A stretch of 64,000 nucleotides of DNA from Vibrio fortis (GCF_024347475.1 NZ_AP025487.1:2170001-2234000), one strand, 5' to 3'; positions 47,188-58,400 are shown, numbered from the stretch's first letter. Numbers and translations: made by a program. The notes: generated from the letters alone by a model not told the origin.

Positions 47188-50136
47188 ATGAACTCATTAA
47201 TTGAACAAATTCGTACCGGCTCAGTTTGGACATTTCCTGGTGGCGTGCACCCAGCAGAGAACAAAAAGCAGTCTAACGGTCTAGCTATCGCTCATGCTGC
47301 GATCCCGCAAGAGATTGTCCTGCCTGTAAAACAGCACATTGGTAAAGCGGGTAATCTACTTGTCGCCGTTGGCGATAGTGTATTAAAAGGGCAACAACTT
47401 ACAGCTCTTGATACAGGCTTCACCCTACCTGTTCATGCTCCAACATCAGGTAGTGTTGTTGCGATCGAACCAAGAACGACAGCTCACCCTTCTGGCTTGT
47501 CAGAACTGAGCATCGTCATCAAACCCGATGGCCAAGATCAATGGATCGAGCGCCAAGGCACTGAAGATTACACTCAAAAAACCTCAGATGAACTGCTTGA
47601 TATTATTCGTCAAGCGGGCATTTCAGGTATGGGCGGCGCAGGCTTCCCTACAGCTAAAAAACTGCAATCTGGCCTAGGTCGTACAGAAATTCTGATCGTT
47701 AACGCGGCAGAGTGTGAACCTTACATCACCTCAGATGACAAGCTACTTCAAGAGCATGCAGACGAAGTGCTAAAAGGTATCGAAGTTGTTGAGCATCTAT
47801 TGCAGCCAAAACTGACTGTCATTGGTATCGAAGACAACAAGCCTGAAGCGATCAAAGCTCTAGAGATCGCAGCGAAGGACAAAGATATTGTTATTCGCGT
47901 GATCCCAACCAAATACCCATCGGGTGGTGAAAAGCAGCTGATTAAGATCCTGACAAATAAAGAAGTACCCGCTGGCGGCATTCCTGCCGATATTGGTGTG
48001 TTAGTCCAAAACGTCGGATCACTGTACTCGATCAAACGCGCGGTGATTGATGGCGAGCCTGTTGTGAATCGTGTTGTTACGCTGACAGGTAAAACGTTTA
48101 AGCAACCACGTAACGTATGGGCGTTACTTGGTACTCCGATTAGCGCACTGCTTGCTGAGTTCGGCTACAAAGCCGATAAGAAATTACCAAGGCTCATTCT
48201 GGGTGGTCCTATGATGGGCTTCACCCTGCCACATGAAAATGTGCCAATCACTAAAACGTCGAACTGTATTCTAGCGCCGACACGCCGCGAGATTTCTCCA
48301 AATAGCTATGAAATGGAATGTATCCGTTGTAGTCAATGTGCAGAAGCTTGCCCTGCGTCTCTATTGCCACAGCAACTGCAATGGCACGCTAAAGCGAACG
48401 AGCTCGATAAATGTGAAGAACTGAATATCAAAGACTGTATTGAATGTGGTGCTTGTGCATTTGTGTGCCCAAGTGAGATCCCGCTAGTTCAGTACTATCG
48501 TCAAGCAAAAGCTGAAATCAAGACTCGTCGCGATGAAGCTGCTGCTGCTGAACGAGCCAAACAACGCTTTGAAGAAAAGAACGCTCGTATGGAGCGTGAT
48601 AAAGCTGAGCGTGAAAATCGCTTTAAGAAAGCCGCTGACAACCGCCGGAAAGAGATGAAAACATCTGACGGTGACGATGCCATCGCTGCTGCTATCGCAA
48701 GGGTTAAAGCACAGAAAGCGGCTGCGAATACCACCAGCAAAGAACCCGCAGTGAAACCAGCGGTTGCAGCAGCTATCGCCAAAGCAAAAGCGAAACAAGC
48801 CGCTGCCCAGCAAGGTAACAGTGCTGAACCAGATAATTCTGAAATGTCGAAGCTACGTGAAGAGCGTAAGAAGCTTGCAAGAGAGCGTAAAGCTCAACAA
48901 GCCAATGCGGAAAACCAAACGTCAGGCGAAGATAAAAAAGATGCAGTCGCTGCTGCTATTGCTCGTGCCAAAGCGAAAAAGGCACAACAGGCTGAGACAA
49001 ACTCAGACACAAGCAGTGACAATAAGAAAGATGCCGTTGCGGCTGCAATAGCACGCGCTAAAGCGAAAAAGGCTCAGCAAGCCGAACCACAAGTGGAAGC
49101 TGCGGAAACAGAATCAACAGACGAAAGCGTTGATCCTAAGAAAGCCGCTGTCGCTGCGGCCATTGCTCGCGCAAAAGCGAAAAAGGCTCAGCAAGCTGAG
49201 TCGAAAGTTGAAGAAGCTGAAACAGAATCAACAGACGTAAGCGTTGATCCTAAGAAAGCTGCTGTCGCTGCTGCCATTGCTCGCGCTAAAGCGAAGAAGG
49301 CTCAGCAAGCCGAGTCGCAAGTTGAAGAAGCTGAATCAACAGACGCAAGCGTTGATCCTAAGAAAGCCGCTATCGCTGCCGCCATTGCTCGCGCTAAAGC
49401 GAAAAAGGCTCAGCAAGCCGAACCACAAGTGGAAGCTGCGGAAACTGAATCAACCGACGAAAGCGTTGACCCGAAGAAAGCTGCTGTCGCTGCTGCCATT
49501 GCTCGCGCCAAAGCAAAGAAGGCTCAACAAGCCGAATCACAAGTGGAAGAAGCAGAAGCTGAATCAACTGAAGAAAGCGTTGACCCGAAGAAAGCCGCTG
49601 TCGCTGCTGCTATTGCTCGCGCTAAAGCGAAAAAGGCTCAGCAAGCCGAGTCACAAGTTGAAGAAGCAGAAGCTGAATCAACCGAAGAAAGCGTTGACCC
49701 GAAGAAAGCTGCTGTCGCTGCTGCCATTGCTCGCGCTAAAGCGAAAAAGGCTCAGCAAGCCGAGTCACAAGTTGAAGAAGCAGAAGCTGAATCAACCGAA
49801 GAAAGCGTTGACCCGAAAAAAGCCGCTGTCGCTGCTGCTATTGCTCGCGCTAAAGCGAAAAAGGCTCAGCAAGCCGAGTCACAAGTTGAAGAAGCAGAAG
49901 CTGAATCAACCGAAGAAAGCGTTGACCCGAAAAAAGCCGCTGTCGCTGCTGCCATTGCTCGCGCTAAAGCAAAGAAGGCTCAGCAAGCTCAATCAAAAGT
50001 TGAAGAAGCAGAAGCTGAATCAACCGACGAAGTGGTCGATCCGAAGAAAGCTGCTGTCGCTGCCGCTATTGCACGCGCGAAAGCGAGAAAAGCTCAGCAA
50101 GAGCAGAATAAAAAGAATATTGAGGAGAAAGAGTAG
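47188..50136 (+). CDS. rsxC: Electron transport complex subunit RsxC (RnfC) with long C-terminal repeat
   Basis: The 982-residue subunit binds FMN/NADH and two iron-sulfur clusters. The core has the Gly-rich [12 protein letters not shown] motif and [12 protein letters not shown] and [12 protein letters not shown] cluster motifs, and ends near residue 450. The remainder is a very long charged tail with a coiled-coil Arg/Glu-rich part (about 435-490) and then 11 near-identical plus 2 degenerate repeats of a 38-residue unit centred on [17 protein letters not shown]. coli RsxC has 740 residues, so this tail is greatly expanded. The repeats are encoded by near-identical 114-bp DNA units, so the copy number may vary by recombination. 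Its stop overlaps the rsxD start. Confidence 0.96.
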   Translation: MNSLIEQIRTGSVWTFPGGVHPAENKKQSNGLAIAHAAIPQEIVLPVKQHIGKAGNLLVAVGDSVLKGQQLTALDTGFTLPVHAPTSGSVVAIEPRTTAHPSGLSELSIVIKPDGQDQWIERQGTEDYTQKTSDELLDIIRQAGISGMGGAGFPTAKKLQSGLGRTEILIVNAAECEPYITSDDKLLQEHADEVLKGIEVVEHLLQPKLTVIGIEDNKPEAIKALEIAAKDKDIVIRVIPTKYPSGGEKQLIKILTNKEVPAGGIPADIGVLVQNVGSLYSIKRAVIDGEPVVNRVVTLTGKTFKQPRNVWALLGTPISALLAEFGYKADKKLPRLILGGPMMGFTLPHENVPITKTSNCILAPTRREISPNSYEMECIRCSQCAEACPASLLPQQLQWHAKANELDKCEELNIKDCIECGACAFVCPSEIPLVQYYRQAKAEIKTRRDEAAAAERAKQRFEEKNARMERDKAERENRFKKAADNRRKEMKTSDGDDAIAAAIARVKAQKAAANTTSKEPAVKPAVAAAIAKAKAKQAAAQQGNSAEPDNSEMSKLREERKKLARERKAQQANAENQTSGEDKKDAVAAAIARAKAKKAQQAETNSDTSSDNKKDAVAAAIARAKAKKAQQAEPQVEAAETESTDESVDPKKAAVAAAIARAKAKKAQQAESKVEEAETESTDVSVDPKKAAVAAAIARAKAKKAQQAESQVEEAESTDASVDPKKAAIAAAIARAKAKKAQQAEPQVEAAETESTDESVDPKKAAVAAAIARAKAKKAQQAESQVEEAEAESTEESVDPKKAAVAAAIARAKAKKAQQAESQVEEAEAESTEESVDPKKAAVAAAIARAKAKKAQQAESQVEEAEAESTEESVDPKKAAVAAAIARAKAKKAQQAESQVEEAEAESTEESVDPKKAAVAAAIARAKAKKAQQAQSKVEEAEAESTDEVVDPKKAAVAAAIARAKARKAQQEQNKKNIEEKE
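48940..50107 (+). repeat. 114-bp tandem repeats inside rsxC
   Basis: About 11 consecutive units, most of 114 bp, encode [19 protein letters not shown] plus a Glu/Ser/Thr-rich linker ending in SVDPKK. Four consecutive units (about 49480-49940) give identical protein, differing only by synonymous changes. One unit is 6 bp shorter. Confidence 0.93.
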
Positions 50137-51182
50137 TGGCCTTTTTTATTGCCAGCTCACCGCATGCGCATAGCCGCAGAAGCACACCAGATTTAATGAA
50201 ATGGGTGGCGATTGCGGCATTACCTGGATTACTGGCTCAAACCTACTTCTTTGGTTGGGGCACAATTATTCAGCTAGTATTGGCTATTTTACTCGCCGTT
50301 ACTTTTGAAGCGGGTGTCATGCTACTGCGTAAACGTCCACCTGTTATGGCTTTGCGTGACTACAGCGCCGTCGTAACAGCTTGGTTGCTGAGTGTTGCGA
50401 TCCCGCCACACTCTCCGTGGTGGTTAATGGTTATCGGCCTGTTCTTTGCCATTGTTATTGCTAAGCACCTTTATGGCGGATTGGGGCAAAACCCATTTAA
50501 CCCAGCCATGGTCGCCTACGTAGTGTTGCTGATTTCATTCCCAGTACAAATGACCAGCTGGAATGCGCCAATCAGTTTGAGTGCAGAGCCAGCAAGTTTT
50601 GTTGATTCGTTCTTGATGATCTTTACTGGCTTCAACAATGAAGGCCTATCATTGCAGCAAGCCCGTATCGGTATCGATGGCACGACAATGGCAACGCCAC
50701 TGGATGCCTTTAAGACAGCATTAGCTGCAGGTAACACAGCATCTGAAGCCCTTTCACAGCCCCAGTTTAGTTGGCTAGCAGGCATCGGTTGGGAGTGGGT
50801 AAACATTGCTTACCTGTTAGGTGGCCTAGTGCTTATTAAACAACGAGTGATTCAGTGGTATATCCCTGTTTCATTCTTAGCAAGTTTGACACTATTTAGC
50901 CTGGTATTCAGTGTCCTGACTCCTGGTGAGACAGCCTCGCCAATGGTTCACCTACTTTCAGGTGCGACGATGTTAGGCGCATTTTTCATTGCAACGGATC
51001 CTGTTTCAGCCTCTACCACGGTTAAAGGTAGACTGGTGTTTGGTGCCATGATTGGTGGTTTAGTTTTCATCATTCGTAGCTGGGGTGGTTTCCCAGATGG
51101 TGTCGCGTTCGCAGTATTGCTAGCAAACATGTGCGTTCCTTTGATCGACTACTACACCAAACCTCGTACATACGGCCATTAA
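50136..51182 (+). CDS. rsxD: Electron transport complex subunit RsxD (RnfD)
   Basis: The 348-residue integral membrane subunit carries covalently bound FMN. The flavin-linked threonine is in the [20 protein letters not shown] motif, and [16 protein letters not shown] is a family signature. It starts at GTG 50136, which shares one base with the rsxC stop codon. It has about ten hydrophobic segments. Confidence 0.96.
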   Translation: MAFFIASSPHAHSRRSTPDLMKWVAIAALPGLLAQTYFFGWGTIIQLVLAILLAVTFEAGVMLLRKRPPVMALRDYSAVVTAWLLSVAIPPHSPWWLMVIGLFFAIVIAKHLYGGLGQNPFNPAMVAYVVLLISFPVQMTSWNAPISLSAEPASFVDSFLMIFTGFNNEGLSLQQARIGIDGTTMATPLDAFKTALAAGNTASEALSQPQFSWLAGIGWEWVNIAYLLGGLVLIKQRVIQWYIPVSFLASLTLFSLVFSVLTPGETASPMVHLLSGATMLGAFFIATDPVSASTTVKGRLVFGAMIGGLVFIIRSWGGFPDGVAFAVLLANMCVPLIDYYTKPRTYGH

Positions 51183-51196
51183 GGAAACAACAGACA

Positions 51197-51826
51197 ATGC
51201 TAAATGCGATTAGAAAAAATGGTCTAACCCTAGCAATATTTGCCTGTGCGTCTACTGGCTTAGTGGCGGTGACTCACTATCTAACGAAAGACCAAATCAA
51301 ACTTCAAGAACAAGCTCAACTGCTGTCTGTTTTGAATCAAGTGATTCCACACGAGAAGCATGACAATGAACTGTTTTCTTCTTGTACCCTAGTAGAATCA
51401 GAGGCACTTGGTAGCAAACAAGCCATGCCTGCTTACATTGCAACCATCAATGGTGAACCTAGTGCTATTGCGATTGAAGCGATTGCACCCGATGGCTACA
51501 ACGGTGCGATTAAAGTGATCGTGGGTCTCGATATCGATGGTACGGTGCTGGGTACTCGTGTGCTTTCACATCAAGAAACGCCAGGGCTTGGTGATAAAAT
51601 CGACCTCCGCGTTACCGACTGGATCACTTCGTTTACTGGTAAGCAAGTGACAGAAGCGAATCAAGACAAATGGAAAGTGCGCAAAGATGGCGGTGACTTC
51701 GACCAGTTCACTGGAGCAACCATCACACCAAGAGCTGTTGTCAAAGCGGTCAAAAATGCCGTCGTTTTCGTTAATGAAAACCAACAGGCACTGTTGTCTC
51801 AGCCTAAAAATTGTGGAGGAGCGTAA
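51197..51826 (+). CDS. rsxG: Electron transport complex subunit RsxG (RnfG)
   Basis: The 209-residue protein has one N-terminal membrane anchor (residues 8-26) and a periplasmic FMN-binding domain. The flavin threonine lies in [14 protein letters not shown]. The ATG at 51197, with AAGGAA upstream, is preferred over an in-frame ATG 22 codons earlier, which lies inside rsxD. Its stop overlaps the rsxE start as TAATG. Confidence 0.95.
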   Translation: MLNAIRKNGLTLAIFACASTGLVAVTHYLTKDQIKLQEQAQLLSVLNQVIPHEKHDNELFSSCTLVESEALGSKQAMPAYIATINGEPSAIAIEAIAPDGYNGAIKVIVGLDIDGTVLGTRVLSHQETPGLGDKIDLRVTDWITSFTGKQVTEANQDKWKVRKDGGDFDQFTGATITPRAVVKAVKNAVVFVNENQQALLSQPKNCGGA

Positions 51827-52518
51827 TGAGTGAACATAAAACGCTAATCAAAAATGGTATGTGGGCAAACAACCCTGCCCTTGTACAGCTACTTGGTCTT
51901 TGCCCGTTACTTGCGGTTTCGTCAACGGTTACGAATGCGCTAGGTTTAGGCATTGCAACACTACTCGTTCTGGTAGGCTCAAATGTCTGCGTCTCTTTGG
52001 TTCGTAATCACGTTCCAAAAGAGGTACGTATTCCCGTGTTCGTGATGATCATTGCATCGTTGGTAACTTGCGTTCAACTACTAATGAATGCTTACGCATA
52101 CGGCTTGTACTTATCGCTAGGTATCTTCATTCCGCTTATCGTAACCAACTGTATCATCATCGGCCGCGCTGAAGCCTTTGCTTCAAAAAACACGGTACTT
52201 CCAGCGGCACAAGATGGCTTCTGGATGGGCATGGGCATGACCGCGGTTTTGGTCGTGTTGGGTGCGATGCGTGAAATCATCGGTAACGGTACCCTATTTG
52301 ACGGTGCAGACCTTCTGCTAGGTGATTGGGCGTCCGCATTAAGAATTGAAATATTCCAATTCGACAATAGCTTTCTGCTCGCCTTGCTACCACCGGGCGC
52401 CTTCATTGGTGTCGGTTTCTTGATTGCATTGAAAAACCTAATCGACCATCAAGCAAAGGCGAGACAGCCGAAGCAAGAAAAACCAACTATCGAACGTGCG
52501 CGTGTCACTAACGTGTAG
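51826..52518 (+). CDS. rsxE: Electron transport complex subunit RsxE (RnfE)
   Basis: The 230-residue integral membrane protein is the paralogue of RsxA ([19 protein letters not shown]). It has six membrane segments and a Lys/Arg-rich C-terminus. The start at 51826 has GGAGGA upstream and overlaps the rsxG stop. It is the last rsx gene and is followed by a terminator-like hairpin before nth. Confidence 0.95.
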   Translation: MSEHKTLIKNGMWANNPALVQLLGLCPLLAVSSTVTNALGLGIATLLVLVGSNVCVSLVRNHVPKEVRIPVFVMIIASLVTCVQLLMNAYAYGLYLSLGIFIPLIVTNCIIIGRAEAFASKNTVLPAAQDGFWMGMGMTAVLVVLGAMREIIGNGTLFDGADLLLGDWASALRIEIFQFDNSFLLALLPPGAFIGVGFLIALKNLIDHQAKARQPKQEKPTIERARVTNV

Positions 52519-52530
52519 TTCAAACTATTT

Positions 52531-52555
52531 AAAGGGGCTAATTTAGCCCCTTTTG
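52531..52555 (+). terminator. Terminator-like hairpin between rsxE and nth
   Basis: AAAGGGGCT / AGCCCCTTT with a short loop is followed by TGC only, so termination may be partial and nth may still be read as part of the operon. Confidence 0.7.
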
Positions 52556-52647
52556 CAAATATAAACAGAGACACTCAAAAGAGTGCGAAAAGAACAAGCT
52601 TGAAGCGTAAGCAACTCCAAGCTTTAAAACTGGAAAGTAATGTCACT

Positions 52648-53283
52648 ATGAATAATGTCAAACGCGTTCAGATCTTAGAGCGTTTAAGGGAAAACAACCC
52701 TAACCCTCAAACGGAGCTTAATTGGAGTTCGCCATTTGAGCTGTTAATCGCTGTTTTACTATCAGCACAAGCCACTGATGTCAGTGTAAACAAAGCAACC
52801 GACAAACTTTATCCAGTTGCTAATACACCTCAAGCTATCTATGACTTGGGTGTCGAAGGCTTGAAAGAGTACATCAAAACAATTGGCCTGTTTAACTCCA
52901 AAGCAGAGAACACCATCAAGACCTGTCGTATGCTACTTGACCTACACAACGGTGAAGTTCCTGAAGACCGTGCAGCTCTTGAAGCATTGCCGGGTGTCGG
53001 ACGAAAAACAGCGAACGTGGTACTCAACACCGCTTTTGGCTGGCCAACCATTGCCGTCGATACTCACATCTATCGCGTATCTAATCGCACCAAGTTTGCT
53101 ATGGGTAAAACCGTGGATGATGTTGAAGCCAAGCTGCTTAAAGTCGTACCTAAAGAGTTCAAATTAGATGTACACCACTGGCTGATCCTGCACGGTCGCT
53201 ATACTTGTGTAGCGCGCAAGCCACGCTGTGGTAGCTGTATCATTGAAGACTTATGCGAATTCAAAGAGAAAACCGAAGTCTAA
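52648..53283 (+). CDS. nth: Endonuclease III
   Basis: The 211-residue DNA glycosylase/AP lyase removes oxidised pyrimidines. The helix-hairpin-helix [14 protein letters not shown] with catalytic Lys, the catalytic Asp in AVDTHIYRV, and the four cluster cysteines (C-X6-C-X2-C-X5-C in [19 protein letters not shown]) are all present. The start at 52648 gives the E. coli length (211). The upstream in-frame ATG at 52600 adds an unrelated extension. It follows rsxE, as in E. coli. Confidence 0.97.
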   Translation: MNNVKRVQILERLRENNPNPQTELNWSSPFELLIAVLLSAQATDVSVNKATDKLYPVANTPQAIYDLGVEGLKEYIKTIGLFNSKAENTIKTCRMLLDLHNGEVPEDRAALEALPGVGRKTANVVLNTAFGWPTIAVDTHIYRVSNRTKFAMGKTVDDVEAKLLKVVPKEFKLDVHHWLILHGRYTCVARKPRCGSCIIEDLCEFKEKTEV

Positions 53284-53329
53284 CTATTTATCGGTTTTCC
53301 ATAAAACATTAATGCTAGGAGCAAAAATT

Positions 53330-53746
53330 ATGTCAAACGGCCGTATTTTACACACCATGCTGCGCGTGGGAGACCTTGACCGTTCAATCGAGTTCTACAC
53401 CGACGTGATGGGTATGAATGTCCTTCGTCGTAATGAAAACAAAGAGTATGAGTACACATTGGTATTTGTGGGTTACGGTGATGAATCACAGGGTTCTGTG
53501 ATTGAATTGACGTACAACTGGGGCACGTCTGAATATGATCTTGGCAACGCGTTTGGTCACGTTGCGATCGGTGTTGATGACATCTACACCACTTGTGATG
53601 CAATCAAAGCAGCAGGTGGTAATGTAACTCGTGAACCAGGCCCTGTGAAAGGAGGTTCAACTCACATTGCATTTGTTAAAGACCCAGACGGTTACATGAT
53701 TGAGCTAATTCAAAACAAGCAAGCAAGTGCCGGTCTAGAAGGTTAA
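53330..53746 (+). CDS. gloA: Lactoylglutathione lyase (glyoxalase I)
   Basis: The 138-residue enzyme converts the hemithioacetal of methylglyoxal and glutathione to lactoylglutathione. The metal ligands fit H8, E59, H77 and E125 when aligned with E. coli GloA. Signatures include [16 protein letters not shown] and [20 protein letters not shown]. The start at 53330 has TAGGAGC upstream; the frame extends further but without homology. Confidence 0.96.
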   Translation: MSNGRILHTMLRVGDLDRSIEFYTDVMGMNVLRRNENKEYEYTLVFVGYGDESQGSVIELTYNWGTSEYDLGNAFGHVAIGVDDIYTTCDAIKAAGGNVTREPGPVKGGSTHIAFVKDPDGYMIELIQNKQASAGLEG

Positions 53747-53789
53747 TCCCTCAAGCAGACCAGCTGAGTAGCACCATGCATTCAATCAT

Positions 53790-53816
53790 AAAGCGAGCCT
53801 AGTGCTCGCTTTTTAT
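53790..53816 (+). terminator. Intrinsic terminator after gloA
   Basis: AAAGCGAGC / GCTCGCTTT with a 5-base loop is followed by TTATTT. Confidence 0.88.
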
Positions 53817-53887
53817 TTGCCCTTATTTTGTAGCAGCGCGTCCCATAAAACACTACATCTTGCTTAATTCTCAATCACCAGACTTTA

Positions 53888-53906
53888 CATGATAATAATT
53901 ATCGTT
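53888..53906. promoter_or_regulatory. Fur box upstream of the unknown gene at 53943
   Basis: TGATAATAATTATCG at 53890-53904 matches 14 of 15 bases of the Fur 7-1-7 motif TGATAAT-N-ATTATCA. It overlaps a plausible -10 box (GATAAT) 17 bases after TTCTCA, so iron-replete Fur would block the promoter. Confidence 0.8.
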
Positions 53907-53942
53907 TAGATTGATGCCAGTTTTAATTAGGGAGCTATCATC

Positions 53943-54377
53943 ATGATAAACGAATGGGAAAAACACACATTACTTGCCGATACTGCACTGCAACTCGACG
54001 ATCCTATTCGAAGTATCCTGCATTATCAGCAAGCTCTGACTCTCAGTGAAAGAATCACCGAACGTACTGATATAGAAGCCGACGAGCGACTGCTAATCTC
54101 TGTTATCTCTTGCCATAATCTGGCGCAATTCTGGCGTTGGGCCGGCGATACAGATTATGAATTGAAGTACCTACAACTCGCTTCTGAAAAAGTGTTAACC
54201 CTTATTCCTCAATGCCCGAATACGCAATGCTCAAGTTTCATTGACTCTATCGGTTGCTGCAAAAAAGCACTCATTGACTTCATGAAGCGCCACCCTAACC
54301 CACAAATAGCGTCGATGGTCGAGAAGATCGATACAGCAACTAACTGTGAAATCATTGCTAAATTCCGCCTTAACTGA
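53943..54377 (+). CDS. Unknown Vibrio protein, DUF2753-like, with Fur-box promoter
   Basis: The 144-residue soluble protein has a helical, TPR-like pattern at the start (EKHTLLADTALQLDDPIRSILHYQQALTLSE) and resembles what I remember of the Vibrio family DUF2753. It has several cysteines in the middle (CHNLAQFWRW, CPNTQCSSF, IGCCKKAL). No signal peptide or membrane segment is seen. The start at 53943 has AGGGAGC upstream. The upstream Fur box implies expression under iron limitation. The function is not known; I would not infer an enzymatic role. Confidence 0.78.
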   Translation: MINEWEKHTLLADTALQLDDPIRSILHYQQALTLSERITERTDIEADERLLISVISCHNLAQFWRWAGDTDYELKYLQLASEKVLTLIPQCPNTQCSSFIDSIGCCKKALIDFMKRHPNPQIASMVEKIDTATNCEIIAKFRLN

Positions 54378-54388
54378 TTCCTACTCAT

Positions 54389-54423
54389 AAAAAATGCCAG
54401 TCTCAAAAGACTGGCATTTTTTA
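54389..54423. terminator. Bidirectional terminator between the DUF2753-like gene and motY
   Basis: AAAAATGCCAGTCT / AGACTGGCATTTTT is a perfect 14-bp stem with a 4-base loop and A/T flanks. Confidence 0.93.
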
Positions 54424-54459
54424 TTGGTTAGTTTGTTAAAGCTGTAATAACCGTAAAAT

Positions 54460-55341
54460 CTAAACCTGAGTTCGACCAAGTGAAATAACGACACGTCGGT
54501 TTTTGTCTTTGCCGATTGGAGAGGCATTATCAGCAATCGGACGGCGCTTACCATAACCTTGAACTTGAATACGCTCTTCTGACAGACCAAGTGACTTAAA
54601 GTATTCACGCAACGACTCTGCTCGACGCTCCGATAAGTTCTGGCTGACACCTTTACTGTCTGCCGAGTCGGTATACGTCGCCACCAGTACAAGATCGATA
54701 TCTTGATTATGACGAATGTACTCAGCAATTTGACTCAAACGCTTCTGCGACGCTTTACTTAACTGGTCACTATTACGGTCATAGTGCAGGATCGTAAATG
54801 AAATATCTTCAAAGCTGTACGGCAACAAGTTCGCTATACAGTCACTGAACACATTGTATTTTTGCTGGAACAGTACCGAAGAGAGTGCCACTTCAATGCG
54901 CTGATCTCGGCTTTGCCACTCTTGATAACTAAACGTTGGGTAACGCCCCTTCTCTAACTCGCTTAAGATACCCCAAGCAGTTTGACCGCCAACATAACCA
55001 TCAAATTGTTGGAAAAACTTAATCGTCGTCATTCGATCTGCACTTTCACCCGGGCGCCAAGGCGGTGGCATAGAAATCAGGCTGACGTTGCGGGTTGCCC
55101 CCATTGGGCGACGCATTTTAAGTTCAAAATCTAGTATGATCTTTTTGCTGGCGCGGGATGAAAACTCCGCATCACCAAAATTTGGAATTGGGTGAACCAA
55201 TCGACATTCCAATGGCGTGTTTGCCACCATTTCCCACGTCGACTGTTGAGGAGATGCTCCATATCGCTTCTCTTGCGCAAGCGCGGTCGACGACATCAGT
55301 AACGAAAACAGAATTGAACCTGTAATTAGTCGTTTATTCAT
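54460..55341 (-). CDS. motY: Sodium-type polar flagellar motor protein MotY
   Basis: The 293-residue periplasmic protein forms the T ring that anchors the Na+-driven PomAB stator. A signal peptide (cleavage after STALA, before QEKRYG) is followed by an N-terminal domain with conserved cysteines and a C-terminal OmpA-like peptidoglycan-binding domain. The latter carries [20 protein letters not shown] and [13 protein letters not shown]. Length equals V. alginolyticus MotY (293). Confidence 0.96.
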   Translation of the reverse strand: MNKRLITGSILFSLLMSSTALAQEKRYGASPQQSTWEMVANTPLECRLVHPIPNFGDAEFSSRASKKIILDFELKMRRPMGATRNVSLISMPPPWRPGESADRMTTIKFFQQFDGYVGGQTAWGILSELEKGRYPTFSYQEWQSRDQRIEVALSSVLFQQKYNVFSDCIANLLPYSFEDISFTILHYDRNSDQLSKASQKRLSQIAEYIRHNQDIDLVLVATYTDSADSKGVSQNLSERRAESLREYFKSLGLSEERIQVQGYGKRRPIADNASPIGKDKNRRVVISLGRTQV

Positions 55342-55529
55342 AAGGGGGAGTATCTCTTAAGCAATTCGTTTAACAATGCAGCCAATTGCCGCATATTCTC
55401 TCTATTCAGATTAATGCAAATATCGCGCCGAATGTAGGTAGCTAATTTATGAATTAATCACTTTCTGGAGTTTTTATCACTGCTATTATCTGCAATAATG
55501 CAGCCTCAATCACACTTATTTGGGCTAAC

Positions 55530-56174
55530 ATGACTGTAGAAAACGAAGCTCTGACCCTAAAAAAACGTTTCCGTGGCTATTTTCCAGTAGTCATTGACGT
55601 GGAAACCGCAGGGTTCAACGCGAAAACCGATGCATTATTAGAAATCTGTGCCATTACCCTAAAAATGGATGAAAACGGAGATCTCCATCCAGCATCGACG
55701 CTTCATTTTCATATCGAGCCCTTTGAAGGTGCCAACATCGAGCAAGAAGCCTTGGATTTCAATGGCATCAAAGACCCATTTAGCCCATTGCGTGGTGCGG
55801 TCTCTGAGCAAGAAGCCCTCAAAGAAATCTACAAACTTGTGAGAAAAGAACAAAAAGCTTCCAACTGTAGCCGCGCAATCATGGTGGCACACAACGCAAC
55901 ATTCGACCTAAACTTCGTCAATGCTGCAAGTGAGCGTTGTAAGCTTAAACGCGTCCCTTTCCATCCTTTTGCAACTTTTGACACTGCTGCCTTAAGTGGA
56001 CTTGCCTATGGCCAAACCGTTCTGGCTAAAGCTTGCCGTACTGCGGGGATGGAATTCGACAACAAAGAAGCACACTCTGCTTTGTATGATACTCAGAAAA
56101 CAGCTGAACTGTTTTGCGGTATCGTCAACAAATGGAAAGCGCTTGGCGGCTGGCCACTTGTTGAACCAGAATAA
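55530..56174 (+). CDS. rnt: Ribonuclease T
   Basis: The 214-residue 3'-to-5' exoribonuclease matures tRNA CCA ends and other stable RNAs. The DEDDh motifs are visible: [16 protein letters not shown], and the [14 protein letters not shown] region with the catalytic His and Asp. It corresponds to E. coli RNase T (215 residues). It precedes the antiporter gene by 74 bp. Confidence 0.96.
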   Translation: MTVENEALTLKKRFRGYFPVVIDVETAGFNAKTDALLEICAITLKMDENGDLHPASTLHFHIEPFEGANIEQEALDFNGIKDPFSPLRGAVSEQEALKEIYKLVRKEQKASNCSRAIMVAHNATFDLNFVNAASERCKLKRVPFHPFATFDTAALSGLAYGQTVLAKACRTAGMEFDNKEAHSALYDTQKTAELFCGIVNKWKALGGWPLVEPE

Positions 56175-56248
56175 AAAATAAAATCGACACACGTCTTTTC
56201 GTATTGTCATTAATTAAAAACAGTTAAACACAACACTCCGAGAAAATT

Positions 56249-57574
56249 ATGAACCCTGTTGTTATATCAGTTTGCATCATGCTAGTTCTAGCCTTGATGC
56301 GTGTTAACGTTGTCGTTGCTCTCACGTTTAGTGCGATCATCGGTGGCGTTGTGTCGGGCATGAATCTTAACGATGCCGTTGCTGCTTTTGAAAGTGGCCT
56401 AGGTGGCGGTGCGACTATCGCTCTAAGTTACGCAATGTTAGGTACATTTGCGGTTGCTATCTCACGTTCAGGTATTACTGACCTGCTTGCTCAAAGTGTT
56501 ATCAAACGTATTCACGGCAAAGAGAACAGCACAGCTTCTACTGGTTTGAAATATGGCATTCTTGCGTCACTTATTCTTGTGACTATGTCTTCTCAAAACG
56601 TTATCCCTGTGCATATCGCCTTCATCCCAATTTTGATTCCACCTCTACTTGGCGTGTTTGCAAAAATGAACCTTGATCGTCGTTTGATCGCGTGTGTACT
56701 GACTTTCGGTCTGATCACGCCATATATGGTTCTTCCAATCGGCTTCGGTGGTATCTTCCTAAACAACATCCTACTCAAGAACCTTCACGACAATGGTCTT
56801 GAGAATGTGGTTGCGAGCCAAGTTCCAGTCGCAATGCTACTACCAGCAGCAGGTATGATCTTTGGTCTACTGACTGCGGTATTCTTCACTTACCGTAAAC
56901 CTCGTCAGTACAAAGAAACTGAGCTTACGACAGTGTCGACAGAGACGAAACAGATCAATAAGAAGCACATCATTGTTGCTGCGGTTGGTATTGTTGCCGC
57001 TCTAACAGTACAACTTTCAACTGGTTCAATGATTATTGGCGCATTAGCGGGTTTCATGGTGTTCACTTTTGGTGGCGTGATTGCATGGAAAGAGACGCAA
57101 GATGTATTCACAAAAGGCGTTCACATGATGGCAATGATTGGCTTCATCATGATCGCAGCAGCGGGTTTTGCAGCAGTAATGAAGCAAACTGGCGGCGTTG
57201 AATCTCTGGTTGAAGCGCTATCAACATCAATCGGTGACAACAAACCACTTGCTGCACTACTGATGCTGGTTGTAGGCCTACTTGTAACTATGGGCATTGG
57301 TTCTTCGTTCTCAACGATTCCAATTCTTGCAACAATCTACGTTCCACTAGCAGCAGCATTCGGCTTCTCTCCAATGGCAACTATCGCACTTGTAGGTACT
57401 GCAGCAGCATTGGGTGATGCAGGTTCACCGGCTTCTGACTCTACGTTAGGTCCAACATCTGGTCTTAACGCGGATGGTCAACACGAACACGTATGGGAAA
57501 CGGTAGTACCAACGTTCCTACACTACAACCTTCCACTGATTGCATTCGGTTGGATTGCTGCGATGACGCTGTAA
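56249..57574 (+). CDS. Na+/H+ antiporter family protein (NhaC-like)
   Basis: The 441-residue protein has about eleven hydrophobic segments and the fold of the Na+/H+ antiporter (NhaC/YuiF, PF03553) superfamily. Conserved stretches are [31 protein letters not shown] and [20 protein letters not shown]. Some related proteins import amino acids rather than sodium, so the substrate is not certain. It follows rnt in the same direction. Confidence 0.85.
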   Translation: MNPVVISVCIMLVLALMRVNVVVALTFSAIIGGVVSGMNLNDAVAAFESGLGGGATIALSYAMLGTFAVAISRSGITDLLAQSVIKRIHGKENSTASTGLKYGILASLILVTMSSQNVIPVHIAFIPILIPPLLGVFAKMNLDRRLIACVLTFGLITPYMVLPIGFGGIFLNNILLKNLHDNGLENVVASQVPVAMLLPAAGMIFGLLTAVFFTYRKPRQYKETELTTVSTETKQINKKHIIVAAVGIVAALTVQLSTGSMIIGALAGFMVFTFGGVIAWKETQDVFTKGVHMMAMIGFIMIAAAGFAAVMKQTGGVESLVEALSTSIGDNKPLAALLMLVVGLLVTMGIGSSFSTIPILATIYVPLAAAFGFSPMATIALVGTAAALGDAGSPASDSTLGPTSGLNADGQHEHVWETVVPTFLHYNLPLIAFGWIAAMTL

Positions 57575-57613
57575 GCGACTTAGCGTTTTCCGAACGCACA
57601 ATCATTATTAAAA

Positions 57614-57650
57614 ATAAGGGCCGCTATGATATCCATAGTGGCCCTTTTTA
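57614..57650 (+). terminator. Intrinsic terminator after the antiporter gene
   Basis: AAGGGCCGCTATG / CATAGTGGCCCTT with a 5-base loop is followed by TTTATTTG. The convergent gene ends at 57701, so both may use it. Confidence 0.9.
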
Positions 57651-57700
57651 TTTGTTAATCTGACTTTACCAATCGCAGTAAGTGATTGGTCTAAAAGGAT

Positions 57701-58324
57701 TTACTTTAAATTGGCTTCTAATGCACTTCGAATAGATCGTAGCGTTGGTTCTGTCGATTGATAATCGAGTTCAACCTCAGTGAAAATACCATTAACTTCA
57801 AGCATTAACGTTGGGTAAGAGTAAACACCCATCGCCTCTTTGAAGCTCAACTGGTCGTCTAACTCGCCTTCCAAAAGCTTACCAGACAGGTCATTTTCAA
57901 ACTGCTGCACGTTCATACCAAGCTCTTCAGCAAGCTGCACGTGAGTTTCAACGCTATGTGGCAACATCGCACGTAAATAGTAAGCGTGTTGAATGGCTTC
58001 TAACATCTCTTCGTAGTGATCTTGAAACCCTGCTGCAATAACTGCGCGGCAAGCTGGGTAAGTACTACGTACTGGTTTGCATTCGGTCCAAAATTCGTGG
58101 TTAAACTCAGTACCGAGTTTCGCTTCAATCTGTTTCCAAATCGCTTGCAGCTTTTGCTTCATCTCATCAGACATAGGCTCATCAGAATCAGGTGCAAGGC
58201 CACCAACCACGTAATTAAACTCAATGCTCGCAGGTAGCTGCTGTTTAAGAAGCTTTAATGTCGGCTTGTATCCCCAACACCAACTGCACATTGGATCGTG
58301 GACATAGTGAAGTTTTACATTCAT
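57701..58324 (-). CDS. DsbA-family thioredoxin-fold oxidoreductase
   Basis: The 207-residue cytoplasmic protein belongs to the DsbA-like thioredoxin family (PF01323). The active site is the unusual CSWC in HDPMCSWCWGYKP, and the cis-Pro loop is VYSYPTLML. It has no signal peptide, unlike periplasmic DsbA. Homologues are related to FrnE and to 2-hydroxychromene isomerase-like proteins. I take the ATG at 58324, preceded by AAGGGAA. It is downstream of grxD, separated by a terminator. Confidence 0.86.
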   Translation of the reverse strand: MNVKLHYVHDPMCSWCWGYKPTLKLLKQQLPASIEFNYVVGGLAPDSDEPMSDEMKQKLQAIWKQIEAKLGTEFNHEFWTECKPVRSTYPACRAVIAAGFQDHYEEMLEAIQHAYYLRAMLPHSVETHVQLAEELGMNVQQFENDLSGKLLEGELDDQLSFKEAMGVYSYPTLMLEVNGIFTEVELDYQSTEPTLRSIRSALEANLK

Positions 58325-58344
58325 TGCATTTCCCTTATACCAAT

Positions 58345-58373
58345 AAAAAAGGAGCCCAACGGCCCCTTTTATC
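58345..58373 (-). terminator. Intrinsic terminator after grxD
   Basis: On the minus strand AAGGGGCC / GGCTCCTT with one G-U pair is followed by TTTTATTG. Confidence 0.8.
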
Positions 58374-58400
58374 ATTGAGTGTCGCTAAAAAGCTCAGCTC

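Noticed and set aside
48940..50107. Regularly spaced repeats that could suggest a CRISPR array
   Set aside because: The 114-bp units are contiguous and in frame within rsxC, with no unique spacers and no cas genes.
49244..50173. Second long plus-strand frame (309 codons) within rsxC
   Set aside because: It is a shifted reading of the tandem repeat, giving a Leu/Lys/Arg-rich repeat without family resemblance; the rsxC frame is clearly the coding one.
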